Source: CAYLHU01 sp964383715 (GTDB lineage: Bacteria; Patescibacteriota; Minisyncoccia; Minisyncoccales; CG1-02-41-26). Taken from it: DNA of 17,528 nt. The position numbers and the translations under genes are program-made. Shown piece by piece: positions 5,175 through 13,283 of this stretch. The notes under the pieces were generated by a model. It did no database searches and was not told the origin of the DNA. It saw only the letters and a list, made by a program, of their open reading frames with translations. Numbering within the stretch: position 1 is the stretch's first letter; every line of letters begins with the position of its first letter. Location of the stretch: the NCBI GenBank assembly GCA_964383715.1, contig CAYLHU010000007.1:1-17528 (forward strand), in the 5' to 3' direction.

Positions 5175-6548
5175 TTAGTTGTCTGTTTTTTCGTCTAAAA
5201 TAAGCTTTACTTCAATTTCTTTCTCTCCCCTCAAAATTTTAAGGGTGATTGTTTCTCCCGGACTATACTTTTGAATTATTTTAGCCAAAGGATTTTGAAC
5301 AGTGATTTTTTCTTGATTGAACTCTAAAATTATATCCCCCTCTTTCAGTCCGGCTTTGTCGGCGGCCGAATCGGGAATAACGGCCGGATCTAAAACAGTG
5401 TCTCCTCTGATAATTAGCACCCCATAGTCCACATTCAATCCTTTCTCCTCTTTAACTTCCGGGTTTATCAAAACATATCTTACCCCCAAAAAAGGGTAAA
5501 CAATTTTCCCTAATCTTTTTATCTGTTCTATATCTCTTTTCGCCTTGTTAATGGGAATAGCAAAACCAATACTTTGAGCATCTTGAGCCATTGCCACATT
5601 AACGCCAATAACTTCCCCTTTAAGATTTAAAAGTGGCCCACCAGAATTGCCCTTGTTAATAGCGGCATCCGTCTGAATAATATCCTCTAATGTTTCGATA
5701 ACGCCTCCTCCAGAAGCGGTGATAGTTCTTCCCAATCCGGAAATAACTCCGGCTGAAATAGTGTTTCTAAACTCTCCCAAAGCGTTGCCTATAGTGATAA
5801 CTGTTTGACCGATTTCCGAAATAGACGAATCCCCCAATTTTAAGACAGGAAATTTATTTTGGGAGAGCCCTCCTTCCTGATTGATTTCTTCGCTTTTGAT
5901 TTTAAGAATAGCTAAGTCCTGAAAAGGATCTTTGGCTAAAATTTCAGCCGAATACCTTTCCCCATCGTTAGTAACAACGGTATAGCTTGCCTCTTCATCG
6001 GAAGCAACATGCTTATTGGTTAAAATCAAACCATCTTCGGAAATTATGAACCCGGTTCCTCCGCCAATCTCTTTCTCTTCCGTCCCATTTTGTTCGGCTT
6101 GAGGGGACTCAAACTTAAAATAAAAAGGGAAGTCATCTCCAAAAAAATCTTCGAAAGGGTCGATATATCTTTGCTGAAAAACAGGCAAATCCTTAGTGAT
6201 GATAATACTAACAACCGAAGGCGAAGCGCTTTTGACAACATTAATAACCGCCTCTTCCTGACTTGTTTGAGGAATATAAGCTTGAGGTTCGGTTTCCGAA
6301 ACAATAGAAGAAGTGGAATTGGTTGAAAAAATACCCTTTAGAATTGGTTGAAGATAATCATTGAAGAAAAATCCCGCCGATGTTCCCAAAAGAAAAACAA
6401 AAATCAATAAAACGACTAATAATAATTTATTTTTTTCTTTTTGGGAAAAGATAACCTTTTTCTCTCTTGGTCCAAATAAATCTGAAACATCTTTTCCTAA
6501 AAACTTTTTTATCTTAGAAAAATTTTCTTTATTCAAAAACATAAGCAT
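5175..6548 (-). CDS. htrA: HtrA/DegP-family membrane-anchored serine protease with PDZ domain
   Basis: An envelope quality-control protease of family S1C, 457 residues. A cytoplasmic N-terminus of about 40 residues is followed by one membrane segment (about 42-63) and a linker. The trypsin-like domain shows H180 (LTNKHVAS), D211 (FQDLAILK) and S302 (NKGNSGGPLL), a complete catalytic triad. A single PDZ domain occupies about 355-452 with AGLKEGDIILEF. The topology predicts an extracytoplasmic protease domain tethered to the membrane. Starts at 6548 and 6542 are both possible (M1 or M3). A promoter with a perfect -10 box lies only 12 nt upstream of 6548, so the mRNA is probably leaderless. clpB follows in the same direction after 67 bp, so the two stress proteins may be cotranscribed. 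Confidence 0.95.
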   Translation of the reverse strand: MLMFLNKENFSKIKKFLGKDVSDLFGPREKKVIFSQKEKNKLLLVVLLIFVFLLGTSAGFFFNDYLQPILKGIFSTNSTSSIVSETEPQAYIPQTSQEEAVINVVKSASPSVVSIIITKDLPVFQQRYIDPFEDFFGDDFPFYFKFESPQAEQNGTEEKEIGGGTGFIISEDGLILTNKHVASDEEASYTVVTNDGERYSAEILAKDPFQDLAILKIKSEEINQEGGLSQNKFPVLKLGDSSISEIGQTVITIGNALGEFRNTISAGVISGLGRTITASGGGVIETLEDIIQTDAAINKGNSGGPLLNLKGEVIGVNVAMAQDAQSIGFAIPINKAKRDIEQIKRLGKIVYPFLGVRYVLINPEVKEEKGLNVDYGVLIIRGDTVLDPAVIPDSAADKAGLKEGDIILEFNQEKITVQNPLAKIIQKYSPGETITLKILRGEKEIEVKLILDEKTDN

Positions 6549-6560
6549 AGATTTTGAGAT

Positions 6561-6589
6561 ATTATAACCCTAAAAAAAATAGGACGCAA
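6561..6589 (-). promoter_or_regulatory. Predicted htrA promoter, near-leaderless
   Basis: On the minus strand TTGCGT (6589-6584) is followed after 17 nt by a perfect TATAAT (6566-6561). Transcription would begin near 6554, only about 6-12 nt from the possible htrA starts. Confidence 0.65.
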
Positions 6590-6680
6590 GAGTTAATGGC
6601 TCACTATTAACTGCTATTGAAAAATCAATTTAGGAATCTTTAGGTCTAATTCAGACCCAGAAAAAGAACTAATTAACAAA

Positions 6681-8171
6681 TTATTGTGATTTCAATTTAG
6701 AGAAATGATAATAAATAAAAGAAATTAAGATTAAATAAAAAGAAAAAAGATAAACCCAAGAAACCCGAAAAGTTATGAGGGCTAAGGGCATACTGCTAAA
6801 AAGGGAAACGAGGGATGTTAGATATTTCAGTAAAAATAAAACCGGCCAGGAAAAAATCCCAGCCAAAAGAGAACTAACGAAACCCAAGAAAAGAAAAACA
6901 AATCCGCCAATCATAATATAAGGCAAAATAGGAACAATCAAGATATTAGCCAATGGCCCGACTAAAGAAAAATAACCAAAATTATAAATCAAGATGGGCA
7001 AGGTAAAGACCTGGGAAGAAAGAGTCGCCGATAAAATACTTCTCAAATTTAACACTCTCTCTTCGGGAATAAATTTTAGCCAATTTTCAAAAATGGGAAA
7101 AAGATAAATTATGCCGACAACGGCTAAAAAAGAAAGCTGAAAACCAACATCATATCTTAGAAGAAAAGGGTTTAGGGCTAACATCAAAGCGCCGGCTAAA
7201 ACCACCGTTCGAGAACTATTTGAAGGCCGATTGATTTTTTGAGAAAGGAGAAGAAGAAAGGCCATTATTCCCGCCCTTAAAGCCGAGGGTTGGAACCCCG
7301 CCATAACAATATAAAGTCCTAAAATTATTGCGACAAAATAAAAAACCCTTTTTCGGCCAATTCCTATACCAATAAATAAAGCAGTTAAAATCATACTTAG
7401 AATAATTATATGCATTCCTGAAATAGCCGTGATGTGACGAACCCCAGCAGCATTTAGTTTTTCTTTTAATTCAGAACTGATTTTTTGCTTGTCTCCTAAA
7501 AGAATCGCTCCCAAAATCGAATCTTGGGGATAAGGTAAATTTTTTTCCAAGGTTTTTCTTAATTTGTTTTTAAACAATAAAAGTTTGGAATAGAGAAAGA
7601 CCTCTTGATTTTCAGAAACCAATTCAATTTCGGGGTCATAAATAACTCCCGAGATATTGTCTTTTTTCAAGTATTCTTGATAGTTAAAGTCCTCAAAGAT
7701 ACCGGGGCTTTTCAGTAACCCATTTATTTTTAACTGGTCGTCATAATAATAAAAAATTTTTTCTTTTAGGGTAACCAAGACCTTCCCTTCCGCCTCAAAC
7801 CCGTTAATCTTTTCAATCTTGATGGTCACCTTTGTTCCATTTTCCCTAACATCCGGCTCTCTTGATATTTTTCCCAAAATTTCAACTACTTGGGAGTTGT
7901 CGGCAATTTTCTTCAATTCACTATTTTCAAAACCTCTGTTGACAAATTGATAACGAAAAATTCCTAAACTGAAAATCACCAAACAAATGGCGAAAAGAAA
8001 AATCCTTTTCTTAGAATCCGCTGATTTTTGGAAAAATGCCAAACAAAAATAAAACAACCCTAAAATAAAAAATTCCCAAACCAATAATTCGGGAATACCA
8101 ACGAAAGAAGCAATAAATATGCCACTAATAAAAGAAAGGAGTGAATATAAAAAAAATTTAGACGGGGTCAT
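6681..8171 (-). CDS. comEC: ComEC/Rec2-family DNA-uptake channel, without the C-terminal lactamase-like domain
   Basis: ComEC forms the inner-membrane channel that takes up single-stranded DNA in competent bacteria. The protein has 496 residues: two or three N-terminal membrane segments (10-70), a soluble OB-fold-like region (about 85-195), then the polytopic competence core with the hallmark HITAISGMH (246-254), QPSALRAGIM (294-303) and many membrane helices to the end. Full-length ComEC proteins such as that of Bacillus (about 776 aa) carry a C-terminal metallo-beta-lactamase-like domain, which is absent here. The gene begins 10 bp after nrdG and is probably in the same transcript. No Shine-Dalgarno is visible. 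The truncation looks genuine, since the ORF ends cleanly and htrA has its own promoter downstream. Confidence 0.93.
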   Translation of the reverse strand: MTPSKFFLYSLLSFISGIFIASFVGIPELLVWEFFILGLFYFCLAFFQKSADSKKRIFLFAICLVIFSLGIFRYQFVNRGFENSELKKIADNSQVVEILGKISREPDVRENGTKVTIKIEKINGFEAEGKVLVTLKEKIFYYYDDQLKINGLLKSPGIFEDFNYQEYLKKDNISGVIYDPEIELVSENQEVFLYSKLLLFKNKLRKTLEKNLPYPQDSILGAILLGDKQKISSELKEKLNAAGVRHITAISGMHIIILSMILTALFIGIGIGRKRVFYFVAIILGLYIVMAGFQPSALRAGIMAFLLLLSQKINRPSNSSRTVVLAGALMLALNPFLLRYDVGFQLSFLAVVGIIYLFPIFENWLKFIPEERVLNLRSILSATLSSQVFTLPILIYNFGYFSLVGPLANILIVPILPYIMIGGFVFLFLGFVSSLLAGIFSWPVLFLLKYLTSLVSLFSSMPLALITFRVSWVYLFSFYLILISFIYYHFSKLKSQ

Positions 8172-8181
8172 AAGAAAAGAC

Positions 8182-8892
8182 CTATCTTATTTCCACTTTT
8201 TCGAAAAAAGGAATGATTGCCTGCTGGAGAGACACGAGAAACTCATCAGGAAAGGACTTCATTTTTTCAAACCGGCTATCAACGGACTTTCCGGGTCGAA
8301 AATTCTGAAGAACATATTTTTTGGCCGGTTTAATCCATTGAACTATTTTTAAAATGTCTTCCCGTTCAATTAAACCCGGCACTAATGTTGTTCTGAACTC
8401 ATAATCAACTTTTTCCTTTTTTAAAACATTTATACTTCTCTCAATCTTATCTAAAATATAATTATCAAGAGAATCCTTGAATCCGATAATCTCAATGTAT
8501 TTATCTCTCGGCCCCTTAATATCCATAGCGACATAATCTACCAATCCCTTCTCAATTAAGCCCTCCAACATTTCAGGGTTTGAACCGTTGGTGTCAAGTT
8601 TTATATCATAGCCGGTTTTTTTAATCTTCTGGCAAAAATCAAACAAGCCTTCGTTTAGAGTTGGCTCTCCTCCGCAGATACAAACTCCTTCCAACAGACC
8701 TCTCTTCTCTTTTAAAAACTGGAAAAAATCCTTCGGCGAAATCGGCGATTGTTCTCCGATAATCCCTTCTAATACAAGTTCGGGATTATGGCACCAAGGA
8801 CAGCGATAATTACATCCGCTCAAAAAAACGGTGCAGGCAATTTTACCCGGAAAATCAATGAGAGTTAGTTTTTGAATACCTTGAATTTTCAT
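8182..8892 (-). CDS. nrdG: Anaerobic ribonucleotide reductase activase (radical SAM)
   Basis: NrdG uses an Fe4S4 cluster and S-adenosylmethionine to create the glycyl radical on NrdD. The cluster motif CNYRCPWC gives C27, C31 and C34 (CxxxCxxC), and the SAM-binding GGEPT is at 74-78. At 236 residues it is longer than E. coli NrdG (about 154) and resembles the longer PflA-like activases. Its ATG shares one base with the TAA stop of nrdD (TAATG), which suggests translational coupling; the immediate neighbour fixes the substrate as NrdD. comEC follows after 10 bp. Confidence 0.95.
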   Translation of the reverse strand: MKIQGIQKLTLIDFPGKIACTVFLSGCNYRCPWCHNPELVLEGIIGEQSPISPKDFFQFLKEKRGLLEGVCICGGEPTLNEGLFDFCQKIKKTGYDIKLDTNGSNPEMLEGLIEKGLVDYVAMDIKGPRDKYIEIIGFKDSLDNYILDKIERSINVLKKEKVDYEFRTTLVPGLIEREDILKIVQWIKPAKKYVLQNFRPGKSVDSRFEKMKSFPDEFLVSLQQAIIPFFEKVEIR

Positions 8893-11800
8893 TATTTTTC
8901 CACTTTAAAAGTTTTCCTTTCCGCGAACTCTTTTTGTTTCCCCTTATTAAATTGTCGAATCGGGCGATAATAACCGACCACTCTTGAATAGACCTCACAA
9001 GGTTGCTTTATGGCGCATTTAGGACAAGTCCAATGCTCTCCACTTAAGTAACCATGAGCGGGGCAAATTGAGAAAGTAGGAGTAAATGTAATATAAGGAA
9101 GGTGAAAGTTTTCAAAAATTTTTTTGATTAATTTTTTGACTGTCTCAATGTCAGAAACCCTTTCACCCAAAAAGAGATGGTGAACGGTTCCTCCCGTATA
9201 ACGGCACTGTAATTCGTCTTGAAAATCCAAGGACTTAAAAATGTCATCTGTATAATTAACCGGCAATTGGCTGGAATTGGTATAGTAGGGGTTTTCCTTA
9301 ATCCCAGCAGTGATAATATCCGGATAACTTTCTCTATCCTTTAAAGCGAAACGGTAAGCGGTTGACTCGGCCGGAGTAGCTTCTAAGTTGTAAATTTGGC
9401 TCGTTTTTTCTTGATATGTAATTATTTTTTCTCTCATAAAGTCCATTATTTCCAAAGCAAACTTTTTTCCTTTCTCTGAAGCAATATCTTCTTCTAAAAA
9501 ACTCAAAAGGGCTTCGTTCATTCCGACAATCCCAATAGTGGAAAAATGATTAGCATAATAAGCACCTTTAGTTTTTTTAATACTGCTCAAATAAAACTTA
9601 GAATAAGGATATAACCCTTTTTCAATGAAATTTTCAATCGTTTTTCTCTTTATTTCCAAACTTTCTTCAGCCAAATCCATTAAATTGCTCAATCTTTCAA
9701 AAAAATCTTTTTTGGTCTTTGAAAGGTAGCCAATCCGAGGAAGGTTAATAGTTACCACTCCGATACTTCCAGTATTGCTTCCGCTGCCAAATAGCCCTCC
9801 GCCACCCCGATTGTGAAGTTCACGTAAATCAAGACGAAGCCGACAGCAATTATGAGTAATTATTCCGTTGGCTAATTGAAATGCGTGCTCTTTATTGTCA
9901 AGTTCGAAATCATAAACATAGCCCGTGTATTTTTCTTTTTCTGTTTTTACAATTTTCACTCCATAAAAATTATTATAATCTCTATATTTTAGATTGTGTC
10001 CTTTCTTCATCTTAAAATAATTTCTCAACCATTCTGGAATATCCCCAGCAAACCTCAGATTGTATCCAATCTTCTTTTTATCTCCTGTGCTATTCTTTGA
10101 TTCGAAATAAGTGGTATTTATTCCTAAACTTCTACTCAACATCAGAATATCTAAAATTAAATCTTTATTACCTAAATGAAGAACAATAAAATTCTTTTTT
10201 TTATGCAGAAAACCATCACTTTCTATTATTCCAATTAATACTCCTTTTCTAAATTCGAGTGAACGAGCGAAAATTTTAGAATTTAATCTTTTATTTACAG
10301 AACCATATCCTCTCACATACTCTTTCATCACCTCAACCAATCCTTTACTTGCAATAGAAATACGAACAAAATGATGTTCTTCGTTATAACAAATTGAAGT
10401 TGAAGCAACAAACCGTTCTTCAGCAATCTTCTGGGCAAATTTAACCAATTCCTTTTCTTTGCTGTTAAAAACTAAGTTCAAAGTGGTATCATCGTGAGAA
10501 ACCCAGCCATCGCCTATATAAAGCCCGACCAATCTTCCTATGCCAAAATCTCCTAATTTTCCTTCATAAGGATATTTAGCAAATGGAAATTCATTTCCTA
10601 TCTTTAACCCTTTACTCTCTACCATCTTTAGTTTCCCGTTTTCGATTATTAAGGAAGGATGGTCCAAGGTCATTTTGTCAAGAATCCCATTATCTAAGGT
10701 AACTTTTAGAATTTCTTCATTTTCCAATCTTAATTTTATTACATTTTTTACTTTCTCAAACTTACCATTAACAAGTATCTCAATTGAATTACCTCTTAGC
10801 AAAAAGTCATCTATAATTCTTCTAATTTCAGTTTTCGCAATCTCACCGCTTGCATTTTTGTAAATGATTTCGGTTCCCGGCAATTTACACATTGAACGGA
10901 CGTCTTCCGGCTTCATATCGGAATTAATATAATTGGCAAAATAATTGGCGCCGTATTTTGCCGAGGCCTCAAAAATACCGTCAAATGCCTTTTCGTCCCA
11001 AGGAAAATCCTTGGTGATGTTAATGGTCGGGATGGGAAAACTAAAAGGCCGACCCGATTTATCTCCCTCCAACATCACTTCATAAAGCGCTTTGTCAAAT
11101 ATCTTCATTTCTTCTTCAAACTCTCCGTAGGTCTCTTTTTGGGGCTTGCCCCCGATAATTACCGGCTGGTTGGCAAAGACAGCCGAAGGTTTTAAGTCCA
11201 AAGTTAAATTGGAAAAAGGGCATTGGAATCCCACCCGAGTTGAAACAGCCATATTGAACATAAACTCCTGAAGCCGTTGCTTAACTTCTTTATAATCTAA
11301 TTTGTCATAACGGATAAACGGAGATAAAAGGGTGTCAAAATTAGAAAAAGCAATGGCTCCGGCAACCTCCCCGGTTATAGTGAATATAAAATTTACCGCT
11401 TGAATTAAAGCCGAGCCGAAATGTTTTGGCGGTTTTGACTCCAATTTTCCCGGAACTCCGCCGAATCCTTTTAATAAAAGGTCATACAGGTCCCAGCCGG
11501 CGCAATAAGGGCCAAGAGTATCTAAATTATGAATATGAAAATTTCCCGATTCGTTCGCTTCCCTAATTTCTTTAGGATAGATTTTATTCAACCAATACTT
11601 TTTAACAATATAACTCACGCCATAACGATTTAAACCTTGGAGAGAAAAACCCATATTGGCGTTTTCTTTAACTTCCCAGTCCAATTTTTCTATATATTGG
11701 TCAACTCTATCCACCGCTTCTTCTTTCGCCTCAATCGCTTCTCTGATATTCCTTCTTTGTTCCCGATACAAAATGTAGGCCTTGGCAGTTTTTGTAAGGT

Positions 11801-12038
11801 TCTCTAAAATTAAAACTTCCTCAACGATATCTTGGATTTGTTCAACCTGAACCAACTCCTCCTTTTTAAATCTTCTATTTAAGATTTTTACAACTTTATC
11901 GGAAAGCTTTTGAGACAATTTGCCGTCCCCCTGGCCACTGGCCGTTAGGGCTTTGAAGAGGACTTTAGTGATTTTTGATTGGTCAAACTCCGCCAATGCT
12001 CCATTTCTCTTCTTAATTTTTTTGATTTTACTTTCCAT
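8892..12038 (-). CDS. nrdD: Class III anaerobic ribonucleoside-triphosphate reductase precursor, intein-containing
   Basis: NrdD reduces ribonucleotides to deoxyribonucleotides in the absence of oxygen, using an oxygen-sensitive glycyl radical. The precursor has 1048 residues; removing the intein (384-730) leaves about 701, normal for the family. An N-terminal ATP-cone (about 1-95) suggests allosteric control by ATP/dATP. C179 (GPYCAGWDL) and the pair C731-C732 (CCRLRLD) are the likely active-site cysteines. C732 lies 290 residues before G1022 in RVVGYYRP, the same spacing as Cys290 to Gly580 of T4 NrdD. C992, C1005, C1008 and C1014 near the C-terminus are likely zinc ligands. The gene is coupled to nrdG. 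A weak terminator lies after ftsZ upstream, so nrdD probably has its own promoter, which I could not identify. No Shine-Dalgarno is visible. Confidence 0.96.
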   Translation of the reverse strand: MESKIKKIKKRNGALAEFDQSKITKVLFKALTASGQGDGKLSQKLSDKVVKILNRRFKKEELVQVEQIQDIVEEVLILENLTKTAKAYILYREQRRNIREAIEAKEEAVDRVDQYIEKLDWEVKENANMGFSLQGLNRYGVSYIVKKYWLNKIYPKEIREANESGNFHIHNLDTLGPYCAGWDLYDLLLKGFGGVPGKLESKPPKHFGSALIQAVNFIFTITGEVAGAIAFSNFDTLLSPFIRYDKLDYKEVKQRLQEFMFNMAVSTRVGFQCPFSNLTLDLKPSAVFANQPVIIGGKPQKETYGEFEEEMKIFDKALYEVMLEGDKSGRPFSFPIPTINITKDFPWDEKAFDGIFEASAKYGANYFANYINSDMKPEDVRSMCKLPGTEIIYKNASGEIAKTEIRRIIDDFLLRGNSIEILVNGKFEKVKNVIKLRLENEEILKVTLDNGILDKMTLDHPSLIIENGKLKMVESKGLKIGNEFPFAKYPYEGKLGDFGIGRLVGLYIGDGWVSHDDTTLNLVFNSKEKELVKFAQKIAEERFVASTSICYNEEHHFVRISIASKGLVEVMKEYVRGYGSVNKRLNSKIFARSLEFRKGVLIGIIESDGFLHKKKNFIVLHLGNKDLILDILMLSRSLGINTTYFESKNSTGDKKKIGYNLRFAGDIPEWLRNYFKMKKGHNLKYRDYNNFYGVKIVKTEKEKYTGYVYDFELDNKEHAFQLANGIITHNCCRLRLDLRELHNRGGGGLFGSGSNTGSIGVVTINLPRIGYLSKTKKDFFERLSNLMDLAEESLEIKRKTIENFIEKGLYPYSKFYLSSIKKTKGAYYANHFSTIGIVGMNEALLSFLEEDIASEKGKKFALEIMDFMREKIITYQEKTSQIYNLEATPAESTAYRFALKDRESYPDIITAGIKENPYYTNSSQLPVNYTDDIFKSLDFQDELQCRYTGGTVHHLFLGERVSDIETVKKLIKKIFENFHLPYITFTPTFSICPAHGYLSGEHWTCPKCAIKQPCEVYSRVVGYYRPIRQFNKGKQKEFAERKTFKVEK
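9849..10889 (-). mobile_element. Class 1 intein with LAGLIDADG homing endonuclease, inside nrdD
   Basis: The insert has 347 residues, NrdD 384-730. It starts with C384 (CKLPGTEII) and ends GIITHN with H729 and N730, followed by the +1 residue C731. These are the standard residues for N-S shift, asparagine cyclisation and ligation. Block B has TLDH (T457, H460); block F reads TGYVYDFEL. Between them, LVGLYIGDG (503-511) and LIGIIESDG (601-609) are the two LAGLIDADG helices of a homing endonuclease, with aspartates D510 and D608 kept. All key residues are present, so both splicing and endonuclease activity may be intact. Perfect excision restores MCCRLRLD, the conserved NrdD sequence. Surrounding bases appear more AT-rich than the exteins, which was judged by eye only. 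Confidence 0.95.
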
Positions 12039-12060
12039 AGAAAAAATAATGGCACCGATA

Positions 12061-12090
12061 AATAAAAAAATAAAAGCAAATAAATGCTTT
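12061..12090 (-). terminator. Weak intrinsic terminator after ftsZ
   Basis: AAAGCA (12073-12078) pairs with TGCTTT (12085-12090) around AATAAA. On the minus strand it is followed by TTATTTTTTTATTT. It lies between the ftsZ stop and the nrdD start. Confidence 0.5.
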
Positions 12091-12101
12091 AAAGCGGTAT
12101 T

Positions 12102-13019
12102 TTATTCTACCCCTGTGGCGATTAAAGTAACTTTTATTTCCCCTTTTTCCAAATTCCTATTTTCGGAAACACCGAAAATAATTTTGGTTTTCTGATTAGT
12201 TATTTTTTTAATAAAGTTGGCTATCAAATTTACCTCCGTCAAGGAAACATCTCGACCGCTCACATTAAAAAGAACCCCTTTGGTATTTTTGGGTAAAAAA
12301 TCAAGTAAGGGTGATTGAAGGGACTTGCTCGCCGCCCCCAACGCTCTTTGTTCTCCCTTAGCCCTTCCCTGACTGAATAGCGCCCGACCAGAGTTTTTCA
12401 ATATCTCTTCTAAATCGGCAAAATCAACACTAATAATCCCGGGAACCGAAAGAAGTTCCGAGATGCCTTCTAACGATTCCACTAAAACTTGGTCAACTTT
12501 CAGAAAGGCCTCTTCTACCGAAGTATCTTTGTTAATTATTTTAAAAATACGGTCATTGGAAATAAGCAAAAAAGAATCAACATTCTTTTCCAATCTTTCC
12601 AACCCCCAATGAGATAATTTTTTTCTTAGCCCTCCCTCAAAAGAAAACGGAAGAGTGACAACGGCTAATGTTAGAATGCCCATTTTTTTAGCCATTTCCC
12701 CTAAGACCGAAACCGCCGGCGTCCCCGAGCCACCGCCAAGCCCGGCTGTTAAAAAAACAATATCCGAGCCCCTAAGAACCCCTTCAAGGACATCCTTGCT
12801 TTCTTCAACCGCTTTTTGCCCCAGTTTCCAATCCATCCCCGTCCCTAAACCGCCAGTTGCCTTTTCGCCAATTAAAATCTTATTAGGACAATTACAATTT
12901 TTTAGGGATTGAACATCGGTGTTAACCGCAAAGAGTTCAAATCCTTTAAGTGGTGTATTGGCTAAACGGGAAATGGTATTACATCCCGCTCCGCCGACTC
13001 CAATAACTTTTATTTTCAT
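12102..13019 (-). CDS. ftsZ: FtsZ-family division GTPase, divergent and lacking the C-terminal tail
   Basis: FtsZ is the tubulin-like GTPase that builds the division ring. The protein has 305 residues. GVGGAGCN (7-14) and FAVNTDVQSL (30-39) are clear FtsZ signatures. The tubulin signature loop reads GGGSGTPA (95-102) instead of the usual GGGTGTGA. The catalytic T7 loop reads SVDFAD (197-202) instead of NVDFAD, keeping both aspartates but losing the asparagine. The protein ends at VTLIATGVE, exactly the end of the globular core, so the linker and the conserved C-terminal peptide that binds FtsA are missing. ftsA lies upstream, separated by 264 bp of inverted repeats. A possible -10 TATAAT lies at 13071-13066 without a good -35. 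It could be a second, specialised FtsZ. Confidence 0.92.
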   Translation of the reverse strand: MKIKVIGVGGAGCNTISRLANTPLKGFELFAVNTDVQSLKNCNCPNKILIGEKATGGLGTGMDWKLGQKAVEESKDVLEGVLRGSDIVFLTAGLGGGSGTPAVSVLGEMAKKMGILTLAVVTLPFSFEGGLRKKLSHWGLERLEKNVDSFLLISNDRIFKIINKDTSVEEAFLKVDQVLVESLEGISELLSVPGIISVDFADLEEILKNSGRALFSQGRAKGEQRALGAASKSLQSPLLDFLPKNTKGVLFNVSGRDVSLTEVNLIANFIKKITNQKTKIIFGVSENRNLEKGEIKVTLIATGVE

Positions 13020-13283
13020 ATTAGAAGATGTTTCCGCCTAACCCAGCACTTATTTCTATGTAAGTATTATAAATGTTTTAACCTTATAAGTTTGTTTTTC
13101 TGTGTAAATAAGTGCTGGGTTTGACGGATTACAGATTCTTATACCCAGCACTTATTTCTATAAAAACACGAAATAGAAATTAACATTGTTATTCAGAATT
13201 ACAAAGCTAAGACCCTTATAATGTTTCCATAGAAATAAGTGCTGGGTTTTCGTTTCACTAAAACTTTGGCAGGACCAAACTCT
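13020..13283. repeat. Four-copy alternating inverted motif in the ftsA-ftsZ spacer
   Basis: The motif ACCCAGCACTTATTTCTAT occurs four times. Plus-orientation copies are at 13040-13060 and 13142-13161; reverse copies are at 13106-13122 and 13228-13250. Copies 1 and 2 can form one hairpin, copies 3 and 4 another. Copies 1 and 4 also form an outer inverted repeat in which similarity extends outward of the motif to include a TATAAT box (13071-13066 on the minus strand, 13217-13222 on the plus strand) 6 nt from the motif. No ORF is visible in the spacer. Confidence 0.9.

Noticed and set aside
6643..6657. Terminator after comEC (GGTCT paired with AGACC)
   Set aside because: The stem is short and is not followed by a T tract on the minus strand.
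6681..8171. comEC as a pseudogene because the lactamase-like domain is missing
   Set aside because: The membrane core is intact, ends cleanly, and the following DNA has no remnant of the domain; a short form is more likely.
13040..13250. CRISPR array formed by the four motif copies
   Set aside because: The copies alternate in orientation and are separated by about 20-100 bp of unequal sequence; no cas gene is nearby.
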